Source of the DNA: CAVVDT01 sp963747005
GTDB taxonomy: Bacteria > Pseudomonadota > Alphaproteobacteria > Rhizobiales > Aestuariivirgaceae
Reading direction: 5' to 3'
Assembly (NCBI GenBank): GCA_963747005.1
Contig: CAVVDT010000004.1
Location: forward strand, 1-64,000
Length of the DNA stretch: 64,000 bases
A program made the translations under genes and the position numbers. Below, one piece after another: positions 57,658-64,000 of the stretch. How positions within the stretch are numbered: position 1 is the first letter of the stretch; each line of letters begins with the position of its first letter. Below the pieces are notes generated by a model that made no database searches, was not told where the DNA came from, and was given only the letters and a program-made list of their open reading frames with translations.

Positions 57658-58008
57658 ATGTCGCTGATTATCGAAAACGATCCCCTGGTGTTCCTCTTCC
57701 TGACCGTGATCATCGGTGGCGGCGCCGCCTTTCTGGCCGGCCGGGCACTGGCCTCGAAGTGGCGGCCCATGTGGATGCCGGTCGCCTACATGCTGCCGCT
57801 GGGCCTCGCGGTGCGATTTTTTCATTACGCCCTGTTCAAGGGCCATCTGTTGTCGTTGCACTACTTCATCGTCGATACCGCCATACTGGTCGCGGCAGCC
57901 CTGCTCGGCTATAGGCTGACGCAGGTGGCGCTCATGGTCGGACAGTATCCATGGCTGTACGAACGTGCCGGGCCGTTTGCATGGCGCGAGAAGTCCGGTG
58001 CAGCATGA
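57658..58008 (+). CDS. DUF6867-family small membrane protein of the liv operon
   Basis: 116 residues with three likely membrane helices (LVFLFLTVIIGGGAAFLAG; PVAYMLPLGLAVRFFHYALF; YFIVDTAILVAAALLGYRLT). The ends LIIENDPL and YPWLYERAGPFAWR are typical of DUF6867, which occurs in alphaproteobacterial liv operons between livF and the binding-protein gene. It may help assemble or regulate the transporter; no function is established. It starts 13 bp after livF with a GAGGGGAATTGCCC ribosome site. Confidence 0.8.
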   Translation: MSLIIENDPLVFLFLTVIIGGGAAFLAGRALASKWRPMWMPVAYMLPLGLAVRFFHYALFKGHLLSLHYFIVDTAILVAAALLGYRLTQVALMVGQYPWLYERAGPFAWREKSGAA

Positions 58009-58146
58009 GCATTGCGTGGAGGGGCAACGGCGCCGCAGTTTGCCGATTACCCCTTCCCAATGGCCTCAACTTGCGCGATGAATTCCGCAAGGGGAGGCTT
58101 TCAACCCCGATGGCCCGAAGGGCCTAAAGAAATGAGGGAGATCCAG

Positions 58147-59262
58147 ATGAAGAAGTATTTATTGTCGGGCATTGCATTGAGCTTTGCCGCCACCCTGACG
58201 GCGACCACGGCATGGTCGGCCGACATCCAGGTCGCCGTCGCCGGGCCGATCACCGGCCAGTACGCCGCCTTCGGCGAACAGATGAAGAAGGGCGCCGAGC
58301 TGGCGGTCAAGGACATCAACGACGCCGGCGGCGTGCTCGGCAACAAGCTGGCGCTGAGCATCGGCGACGATGCCTGCGACGCCAAGCAGGCGGTATCGGT
58401 CGCCAACCAGATGGCCGCCAAGGGCATCGTGTTCATGGACGGTCACTTCTGCTCGTCGACCTCCATTCCCGCCTCCAAGGTCTATCAGGAAGAAGGTATC
58501 CTGGAGATCACACCGGCTTCAACCAATCCGGCCTTTACCGACCAGGGCGGCTGGAACGTGGCGCGCACCTGCGGCCGTGACGATGCCCAGGGCAAGGTGG
58601 CAGGCGAGTTCCTCGCCAAGAAGTATGCCGGCAAGAACGTGGCGATCATCCACGACAAGTCCGCCTATAGCGCCGGCCTTGCCGCGGAGACCAAGAAGAA
58701 CATGAACGCCAATGGTCTGATGGAGGTCATGGACGAGGCCTACACCCAGGGTGAGAAGGACTACACCGCCCTCGTCTCCAAGATGAAGGAGGCCAATGTC
58801 GATGCCGTCTATGTCGGCGGTTATCACACCGAGGCCGGTCTCATCCTGCGCCAGATGCGCGAGCAGGGCATGAAGGCCCAGATGATCTCCGGTGACGCGC
58901 TGGTCACCGACGAGTTCTGGTCGATCACCGGCGATGCCGGCGAAGGCACCATCATGACCTTCGCGCCCGATCCGCAGAAATACCCGGAAGCCAAGAAAGT
59001 GGTGGATGAGTTCAAGGCCCAGGGCTACAACCCTGAAGGGTATACCCTCTACACCTACGCCGCCATGCAGGTCTTCGCTCAGGCGGCGACCAAGGCCGGC
59101 ACCACCGACCCCATGAAGGTGGCCGCGGTTGTGCGTTCGGGCATGGAGTTCGATACCGTACTCGGCAAGTTGTCGATGGACTCCAAGGGCGACATCAAGA
59201 ACGCCAAGTACGTCTGGTATGTGTGGCACAACGGCCACTACGCCGAGACCAGCAATCCTTGA
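58147..59262 (+). CDS. livK: Branched-chain amino acid binding protein LivK
   Basis: 371 residues. Signal peptide LLSGIALSFAATLTATTAWS, then the mature type I binding fold: VAGPITGQYAAFGEQMKKGA, ITPASTNPAFTDQGGWNVAR (ligand loop with the ST), DKSAYSAGLAAE and VYVGGYHTEAGLILRQMREQ. It captures leucine-type amino acids in the periplasm and passes them to LivHM. ATG 58147 has GAGGGAG upstream. A strong terminator lies 37 bp after the stop, closing the operon. Confidence 0.93.
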   Translation: MKKYLLSGIALSFAATLTATTAWSADIQVAVAGPITGQYAAFGEQMKKGAELAVKDINDAGGVLGNKLALSIGDDACDAKQAVSVANQMAAKGIVFMDGHFCSSTSIPASKVYQEEGILEITPASTNPAFTDQGGWNVARTCGRDDAQGKVAGEFLAKKYAGKNVAIIHDKSAYSAGLAAETKKNMNANGLMEVMDEAYTQGEKDYTALVSKMKEANVDAVYVGGYHTEAGLILRQMREQGMKAQMISGDALVTDEFWSITGDAGEGTIMTFAPDPQKYPEAKKVVDEFKAQGYNPEGYTLYTYAAMQVFAQAATKAGTTDPMKVAAVVRSGMEFDTVLGKLSMDSKGDIKNAKYVWYVWHNGHYAETSNP

Positions 59263-59298
59263 TCGGTTCGCCCGACCAGGCTTGAGACTTCAAGACAG

Positions 59299-59330
59299 CC
59301 CCGCGTGGAGCACCCCTCCACGCGGGGTTT
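59299..59330 (+). terminator. Intrinsic terminator after livK
   Basis: CCCCGCGTGGAG-N5-CTCCACGCGGGG, a 12-bp perfect stem, followed by TTTT. It ends the liv operon. Confidence 0.92.
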
Positions 59331-59415
59331 TCGATGCCCTCACCGCTTGACCGCGGGCCGGCAGTTGGCGAAAAGAGAACGATCGTTCAGCCCGGCGCGG
59401 CGGAGGCCCCCAAAG

Positions 59416-59652
59416 ATGAAGCCGTTTTTCGTCCAGATCAAATGCGAGCTTGGAAAGGCCTACGATGTGGCGACCGCCCTTGCCGATGCCGAAATCGCCT
59501 CGGAGATCTATTCCACCGCCGGCGCCTATGATCTCATGGTGAAATTCTATCTCGCCGAAGGCGAGGACGTGGGCCACTTCATCAACCAGAAGGTCCACTG
59601 TATCCCCGGCATAAGGGACACCTACACGATCACCACCTACCGCGCCTTTTGA
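59416..59652 (+). CDS. Stand-alone RAM (Lrp/AsnC ligand-binding) domain protein
   Basis: 78 residues. It is only the C-terminal RAM fold of Lrp/AsnC regulators (FFVQIKCELGKAYDVATALA, EIYSTAGAYDLMVKFYLAEG, HCIPGIRDTYTITTYRAF) without any DNA-binding domain. Such small RAM proteins form oligomers that bind amino acids and may modulate full-length Lrp proteins. Its place just after the liv operon terminator supports a link to amino acid sensing. GGAGG lies 10 bases before ATG 59416. Confidence 0.87.
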   Translation: MKPFFVQIKCELGKAYDVATALADAEIASEIYSTAGAYDLMVKFYLAEGEDVGHFINQKVHCIPGIRDTYTITTYRAF

Positions 59653-59683
59653 TGCCGCCAGACTTTGGGGATGGAGCCGGGGT

Positions 59684-60637
59684 GTGATCCGTGCCCTCAC
59701 CGCGATTGCCCGCAACGGCACGCTGATCCTGCCGGCCGGCCTGGTGCTGGGCCTCTTGTGGCAGGACCTCGCCCACCTGATACGCCCGCTCCTGGCGCCC
59801 ACCATCTTCTGCATGCTGGCGACCATCCTGACGCGCGTCGATATCGGCGCCGCCATGAGCCGGGTGCGCCGCCCGGTTCCCCTCATCCTCGCCGCGGCAT
59901 GGGCGGTAATCGCCATACCACCCATCATGGCGTTGCTCGATGCGGGCTTCGGCATCGGCCCCGGACTTGCCCTGGCGCTGGTCATCTATGCCGCCTCACC
60001 CCCCAATTTCGCCACCGCCAGCATCGGCTATCTTCTGGGCATCGACGCGGCCATGTGCCTCGCCATCATTCTGGTGACGATCCTGGCGCATCCGCTGATC
60101 GCGCCGCTGGCGGTGGCGTTCCTCACCACGGTCCCGGTTGCCGTGTCGGGCGGCGAACTGGCCCTGCGCCTGGCGTTGCTGGTGGGCGGCGGCCTCGTCA
60201 CCGCCGTCATTGCCCGCCGCCTTCTCGGGCATGAGCGGCAACGGCGGCTCGCACCCGCTCTCGACGGGCTCAACGTCGTCTTCATGCTGGTTTTCGCGGT
60301 CACGCTCATGGACGGCATTCCGGCCCTGGTGGCAGCGCGGCCATATCATGCGCTGATGATCCTCGCGGTGTGTTACGGCCTGCACCTCGGCCTCAACCTG
60401 ATAACATCGCTGCTGTTTGCCCGAAGCGGCTGCGCGACGGCACTGGCGATCGGCTATGCGGTGGCGGGACGCAACATCGCGCTGGTCATGGCGGCGCTGG
60501 GATCGGCGGCCCCGCCCGACACCTGGCTGTTCTTCGCCCTGCTGCAGTTCCCCATCTATTCCCTGCCGCTGGTGCTCAAGCCCGTCTACCGGCGCCTGCT
60601 GGCCAACGGGGCGGATAGAAAACTCTACCCATCGTAG
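59684..60637 (+). CDS. BASS-family (bile acid:sodium symporter-like) transporter
   Basis: 317 residues, about 9-10 helices in the inner membrane. The start (ILPAGLVLGLLWQDLAHLIR), ASPPNFATASIGYLLGIDAA with the broken helix, and a second half with GYAVAGRNIALVMAALG match BASS/SBF-type sodium-coupled carriers. The substrate could be an organic acid or a sulfonate. GTG 59684 is chosen because GGAGCCGGG precedes it. It overlaps the 3' end of the convergent paaE by 13 bp. Confidence 0.72.
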   Translation: MIRALTAIARNGTLILPAGLVLGLLWQDLAHLIRPLLAPTIFCMLATILTRVDIGAAMSRVRRPVPLILAAAWAVIAIPPIMALLDAGFGIGPGLALALVIYAASPPNFATASIGYLLGIDAAMCLAIILVTILAHPLIAPLAVAFLTTVPVAVSGGELALRLALLVGGGLVTAVIARRLLGHERQRRLAPALDGLNVVFMLVFAVTLMDGIPALVAARPYHALMILAVCYGLHLGLNLITSLLFARSGCATALAIGYAVAGRNIALVMAALGSAAPPDTWLFFALLQFPIYSLPLVLKPVYRRLLANGADRKLYPS

Positions 60638-61737
60638 TCGACCACCAGCCTTTCGCTTCTGGGATGCGACTGGCAGGTGAGGATGTAGCCGGCGGCGATC
60701 TCGTCGGGTTCGAGACCATAGACCACGTCCATGTCGACCTTGCCTTCGATGAGCTTTGCCTTGCAGGTGCAGCACACGCCCCCTTTGCAGGCATAAGGAA
60801 CATCGATGTGCTCCTCGTGCGCGGCATCGAGGATGGCCTTGCCCTCGAAGGGCACCGATATGACCTTCTTCACGCCGTGATGGATGACCTCGACGGTGGC
60901 GGATGGCAGCCCGGCTGCGGGCACCGCCGTCATCGGCCGGCGGGCGCCGACGACCGGCCGCTCGCCGAAACTCTCGATCCTGATGCGGTCTTCCGGCATC
61001 CCCAGCGCCAGAAGCGCCGCCTTGCCACCATCCATCATCGGGCCCGGTCCGCAGATGAAGGCCCAGTCGAGGTTGTCGACGTCGATCAGCGCGCGCGCCA
61101 GTTCGGTGACCTTTTCCGTCGTCATCATGCCGGAGAACAACGGCACCTCGGTCATTTCATCCGACAGCACATGGAAGACGCGCAGGCGCTGGAGATAGCG
61201 ATCCTTGAGGTCGGCCAGCGCCACGCGGAAGATGATGTCGCGGGTGCGGCGGTTGCCGCAGAGGAGCATCACCTCGGCGCGCGGTTCGCAGGAAAGGATA
61301 TGGCGGATGTTGGAGATGACCGGCGTGATCCCCGAGCCGCCGGCCATGAACAGGTAGGACTTTGACGCACCCGGCTCGACGGGGGCATGAAAGCGCCCCA
61401 TGGGGCCCATCACCTCGATCTTGTCGCCGGCCTTCAGGACCTCGTTGATGAAGGTCGAAAAACGCCCCTCATGCAGCTTTTTCACGCACACCCGAAGCTC
61501 GCCCTGATCGGGGGATACGCAGACCGAATAGGGCCGGCGCAATTCCTCGCCGTTCACTATCGCCTTAAGCGTCAGGTACTGGCCCTGGATGAAGGCGTAA
61601 TTGTCGGCGAGATGCGGCGGCACCTCAAAGGCAACGGAAGTGGCCTCAGGCGTCTCCTTGCGCACTTCCCTGACTTTCAGCGCATGGAATTCCGGTCGCT
61701 TCCCCGCGCGCGGTTCAGCCTTTTCCGCAACAGCCAT
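60625..61737 (-). CDS. paaE: Phenylacetyl-CoA epoxidase reductase subunit
   Basis: 370 residues. A ferredoxin-NADP reductase part (about 15-265; RRPYSVCVSPDQGELRVCVK, LFMAGGSGITPVISNIRHIL, AFICGPGPMMDGG) is followed by a C-terminal plant-type 2Fe-2S domain (DVPYACKGGVCCTCKAKLIE and a last C in ILTCQSH). It passes electrons from NADPH to the di-iron PaaA subunit. It is last in the paaABCDE operon and is separated from paaD by 55 bp. It converges on the BASS transporter gene. Confidence 0.93.
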   Translation of the reverse strand: MAVAEKAEPRAGKRPEFHALKVREVRKETPEATSVAFEVPPHLADNYAFIQGQYLTLKAIVNGEELRRPYSVCVSPDQGELRVCVKKLHEGRFSTFINEVLKAGDKIEVMGPMGRFHAPVEPGASKSYLFMAGGSGITPVISNIRHILSCEPRAEVMLLCGNRRTRDIIFRVALADLKDRYLQRLRVFHVLSDEMTEVPLFSGMMTTEKVTELARALIDVDNLDWAFICGPGPMMDGGKAALLALGMPEDRIRIESFGERPVVGARRPMTAVPAAGLPSATVEVIHHGVKKVISVPFEGKAILDAAHEEHIDVPYACKGGVCCTCKAKLIEGKVDMDVVYGLEPDEIAAGYILTCQSHPRSERLVVDYDG

Positions 61738-61792
61738 TTTTCTTTCCCTGTCAGCCGGTTGGCAAGATTTCAGGATTCAATCTGTGAAGCCC

Positions 61793-62308
61793 TCAAAGAC
61801 ACTTGAAATAGTCGAACGGTTCGCGGCAGGCGGTGCATTTCCATAAGGACTTGCACGGCGTGGAGCCGAATTCCGAGATCATCTCGGTATGATGCGAGCC
61901 GCAATGCGGGCATTGCACCCGGGTATCCGCTCCGAACAGCGCCCGCTTGCCGGGCTTGCCCTCGGGGGGCGCGATGCCGAACGCCTTGAGCTGGTCACGG
62001 CCCTCCAGCGTTATCCAGTCAGTGGTCCAGGCAGGGCTCATCTCGGTCGCCAGCCCGACCGATGCATAACCTGCGCGATCGAGGGCGGCGCGAATGTCGG
62101 CTTCGATCTGCCGTGTGGCCGGACAGCCGGTGTAGGTGGGCGTGATCACCACTTCAAGGCCCGCAGCCGCTTCGCGCACATCGCGCACGATGCCGAGATC
62201 GACCACCGAAATTACCGGAATTTCGGGATCATTCACCGCCTCCAGCACCGCCCAGATGCTTTTGATGACGGCGAGATCCGGCTCCCCGGCAGCTCCGCTG
62301 TTCACCAC
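61793..62308 (-). CDS. paaD: Phenylacetyl-CoA epoxidase assembly protein PaaD
   Basis: 171 residues from GTG 62308 with GGAGG five bases upstream. A DUF59/MIP18-like domain (AVLEAVNDPEIPVISVVDLG, ITPTYTGCPATRQIEADIRA) is followed by a zinc-ribbon-like tail with four or more cysteines (CPHCGSHHTEMISEFGSTPC and CTACREPF). Members help assemble iron-sulfur clusters and are needed for the epoxidase. It overlaps the paaC stop by 7 bp, so it is co-translated. Confidence 0.92.
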   Translation of the reverse strand: MVNSGAAGEPDLAVIKSIWAVLEAVNDPEIPVISVVDLGIVRDVREAAAGLEVVITPTYTGCPATRQIEADIRAALDRAGYASVGLATEMSPAWTTDWITLEGRDQLKAFGIAPPEGKPGKRALFGADTRVQCPHCGSHHTEMISEFGSTPCKSLWKCTACREPFDYFKCL

Positions 62309-63090
62309 TTCGCCTCCGGGTACATGCGCGGCAGATGCTGCATTTCGGCGAGAATGAAGCCCAGATGTTCGCTGTGGACGCCGCTACGCCCGCCCTCGGG
62401 CTGCCAGCTGTCTTCGGGTATCGCCAGACCGGCCGCGCCCAGCACCTCCGCCACGGCTTCCTCCCACGCCGGACGCAAAGTCTCCACATCGGGGATAACG
62501 CCTGCGGCGACCATTTCCGCATCTGCCTGATCGCGCATGAACAATTCGTGGGTATAGGGCCAGAGCTCGCCTAGTGCCTCGGCCAGCCGGCGATGGCTTT
62601 CTTCGGTGCCGTCGCCCAGCCGCACCACCCATTCACCCGCATGGCGGGCGTGATAGGCCATCTCCTTTACCGACTTGCCGGCAATGGCAGCGAGGGTCGC
62701 ATCGCGGCTTTGCTGCAAGGCGCCATAAAAGCCCTCCGCCCACAAGGCATAGAAGAACTGCCGCAATATGGTCCTGGCGAAATCACCGCGCGGCAACTCC
62801 ACCAGCAGCACGTTGCGGAAATCCCAGGCATCGCGATGGAAGGCGAGCGCGTCCTCGTCGCGACCCCTGCCCTCCAGCCGCCCGGCATAGTCGAGCAAAA
62901 GGCGCGCCTGGCCGATCAGGTCGAGAGACTGGTTGGCAAGGGCGATGTCAAGTTCGACCGTCGGGCCCCGGCTGACCCATTTGGAGAGTTCCTGGCCGAG
63001 GATCAGCGCATTGTCGCCGAGCCGCAGGACCGTTTGCAGCAACGCGCCGTTGGCCGGGGCTTCCTCATCCTGTGCAGCCGCCTGCGCCAT
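62302..63090 (-). CDS. paaC: Phenylacetyl-CoA epoxidase structural subunit PaaC
   Basis: 262 residues. The ferritin-like helical subunit resembles PaaA but lacks the full iron ligand set. Blocks: LRLGDNALILGQELSKWVSR, DIALANQSLDLIGQARLLLD, RDAWDFRNVLLVELPRGDFA, MAYHARHAGEWVVRLGDGTE and RSGVHSEHLGFILAEMQHL. It holds PaaA in the active complex. ATG 63090 follows the paaB stop by one base. Confidence 0.92.
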   Translation of the reverse strand: MAQAAAQDEEAPANGALLQTVLRLGDNALILGQELSKWVSRGPTVELDIALANQSLDLIGQARLLLDYAGRLEGRGRDEDALAFHRDAWDFRNVLLVELPRGDFARTILRQFFYALWAEGFYGALQQSRDATLAAIAGKSVKEMAYHARHAGEWVVRLGDGTEESHRRLAEALGELWPYTHELFMRDQADAEMVAAGVIPDVETLRPAWEEAVAEVLGAAGLAIPEDSWQPEGGRSGVHSEHLGFILAEMQHLPRMYPEAKW

Positions 63091-63091
63091 C

Positions 63092-63388
63092 TCACAGGCA
63101 CTCCACATCGTCGGGGACGTCATAGAAGGTGGGATGGCGGTAGACCTTGCTGTCGGCCGGATCGAACAGCGCCCCCTTGTCATCGGGCGCCGAAGCGGTG
63201 ATGCGGTCGGAGCGCACCACCCAGATGGAAAGCCCCTCGCCGCGCCTTGTGTAGACATCGCGGGCATTTTCGATCGCCATGCGATCATCGGCGGCATGCA
63301 GGCTGCCGGCATGGACATGGGAGAGGCCCTGCCGGGAACGGATGAAGACTTCATAGAGCGGCCAGTCGCGTTCGGCTTGCATGGTCAT
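63092..63388 (-). CDS. paaB: Phenylacetyl-CoA epoxidase subunit PaaB
   Basis: 98 residues. The short PaaB family is recognised by WPLYEVFIRSRQGLSHVHAG, LHAADDRMAIENARDVYTRR and GLSIWVVRSDRI. It bridges PaaAC units in the complex. It starts at ATG 63388, overlapping the paaA stop (ATGA), with AAGGTGGC upstream. Confidence 0.92.
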   Translation of the reverse strand: MTMQAERDWPLYEVFIRSRQGLSHVHAGSLHAADDRMAIENARDVYTRRGEGLSIWVVRSDRITASAPDDKGALFDPADSKVYRHPTFYDVPDDVECL

Positions 63389-64000
63389 GCCACCTTCCTT
63401 TGGGTCCGCGCCCTGACCTTCGCGGCGTGGGCAAGCGCTGCCTCGCGCACCCAGGCCCCGTCGTCGTGCGCCTTGCGGCGATGCGCCATGCGCTGGCGGT
63501 TGCAGGGGCCCTCGCCCTTGACCACCTTCCAGAAATCGTCCCAGTCGATCGCGCCGATCTCCCAGTGGCCGGTCTCCGCATTGAACTTCAGGTCGGGGTC
63601 GGGGATGGTCAGGTTCAAGGCCATGGCCTGCTTGACCGTCATGTCGATGAAGCGCTGGCGCAGTTCGTCGTTGGAAAACCGCTTGATCTTCCACGCCGCG
63701 TTCTGCGAACCGTGGATGCTGTCTGTGTCGGGCGGCCCGAACATCGCCACCGACGGCCACCACCAGCGGTTCAGCGCATCCTGCGCCATGCGGCGCTGCT
63801 CGGGCGTGCCTCTCGACAGCGCCATCATCAACTCGAAGCCCTGGCGCTGGTGAAAGCTCTCTTCCTTGCAGATGCGCACCATGGCACGGGCATAGGGGCC
63901 GTAGGAACAGCGGCACAGGGGAATCTGGTTGGTGATCGCCGCCCCGTCGACCAGCCAGCCGATGGCCCCGATATCGGCCCAGGTGAGGGTCGGATAATTG
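63385..64000 (-). CDS. paaA: Phenylacetyl-CoA epoxidase catalytic subunit PaaA, partial
   Basis: Only the last 204 residues are in the window; the frame is open to the end (NYPTLTWADIGAIGWLVDGA). It continues NQIPLCRCSYGPYARAMVR, ICKEESFHQRQGFELMMALS (di-iron ligands E and H), RWWWPSVAMFGPPDTDS and EIGAIDWDDFWKVVKGEGPC. PaaA is the di-iron oxygenase that makes the 1,2-epoxide of phenylacetyl-CoA. The 5' part and promoter of the operon lie outside. Confidence 0.95.
   Translation of the reverse strand, partial: NYPTLTWADIGAIGWLVDGAAITNQIPLCRCSYGPYARAMVRICKEESFHQRQGFELMMALSRGTPEQRRMAQDALNRWWWPSVAMFGPPDTDSIHGSQNAAWKIKRFSNDELRQRFIDMTVKQAMALNLTIPDPDLKFNAETGHWEIGAIDWDDFWKVVKGEGPCNRQRMAHRRKAHDDGAWVREAALAHAAKVRARTQRKVA

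Overview
The window is from a high-G+C alphaproteobacterium, most likely a member of the Hyphomicrobiales (Rhizobiales). This is inferred from the gene content: a form II CO-dehydrogenase-type operon, a GlxA-type carnitine regulator, a DUF6867 gene inside a liv operon and a dispersed rhizobial-type hairpin repeat. From 5858 to the right end the DNA reads as ordinary chromosome, with tightly packed genes, many ATGA or GTGA start-stop overlaps and clean frames. The one inserted exception is a low-G+C nuclease-like gene at 10240-11316.

The left end (1-5850) is different: lower in G+C, gene-poor and full of broken frames. Positions 1-2012 hold decayed plasmid-type genes, including a ParA C-terminal fragment and a helix-turn-helix/coiled-coil gene that needs three one-base corrections. 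At 2041 lies a winged-helix replication-initiator-like gene, followed by three 23-bp iteron-like repeats (2427-2495) and an AT-rich stretch. Next is a tRNA-Leu(UAA) gene interrupted by a 210-nt group I intron. It is followed by a tyrosine recombinase gene split by a 1587-bp insertion sequence with a 6-bp target duplication. The island ends at 5807-5847 in a second, intron-free copy of the tRNA-Leu 5' half, 10 bp from gpt. I read this as an integrated plasmid-like element that used tRNA-Leu(UAA) as its attachment site and supplied the intron-bearing copy.

Chromosomal layout: gpt, a hybrid histidine kinase, a double hairpin repeat, a CinA-like protein and a nuclease-like gene with an internal TAG (5858-11316); sfsA, map and radC (11447-13702); a minus-strand coxSLM-D-E-xdhC-xdhC-mocA operon for a form II molybdenum hydroxylase and its maturation (13680-22297); two secreted DUF proteins; a GlxA regulator divergent from a six-gene carnitine/gamma-butyrobetaine operon (23442-31232); mntH behind a Fur/Mur-like operator (31393-32794); and a fadE-thiolase-fadJ beta-oxidation operon (33006-38709).

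The right third holds a lytic transglycosylase, an amine or amino-acid oxidase, a peroxiredoxin fused to a cyclic-nucleotide-binding domain, a two-domain lysozyme-inhibitor-like protein, a PatZ-like acetyltransferase, an aminotransferase, a 59-residue CxxC protein, a LysR regulator, two exporters, an AceE-like enzyme, a complete livHMGF-DUF6867-livK operon, a stand-alone RAM-domain protein, a BASS-type transporter and the paaABCDE phenylacetyl-CoA epoxidase operon, cut by the window end inside paaA. The metabolic theme is aerobic breakdown of fatty acids, quaternary amines, aromatic acids and amino acids.
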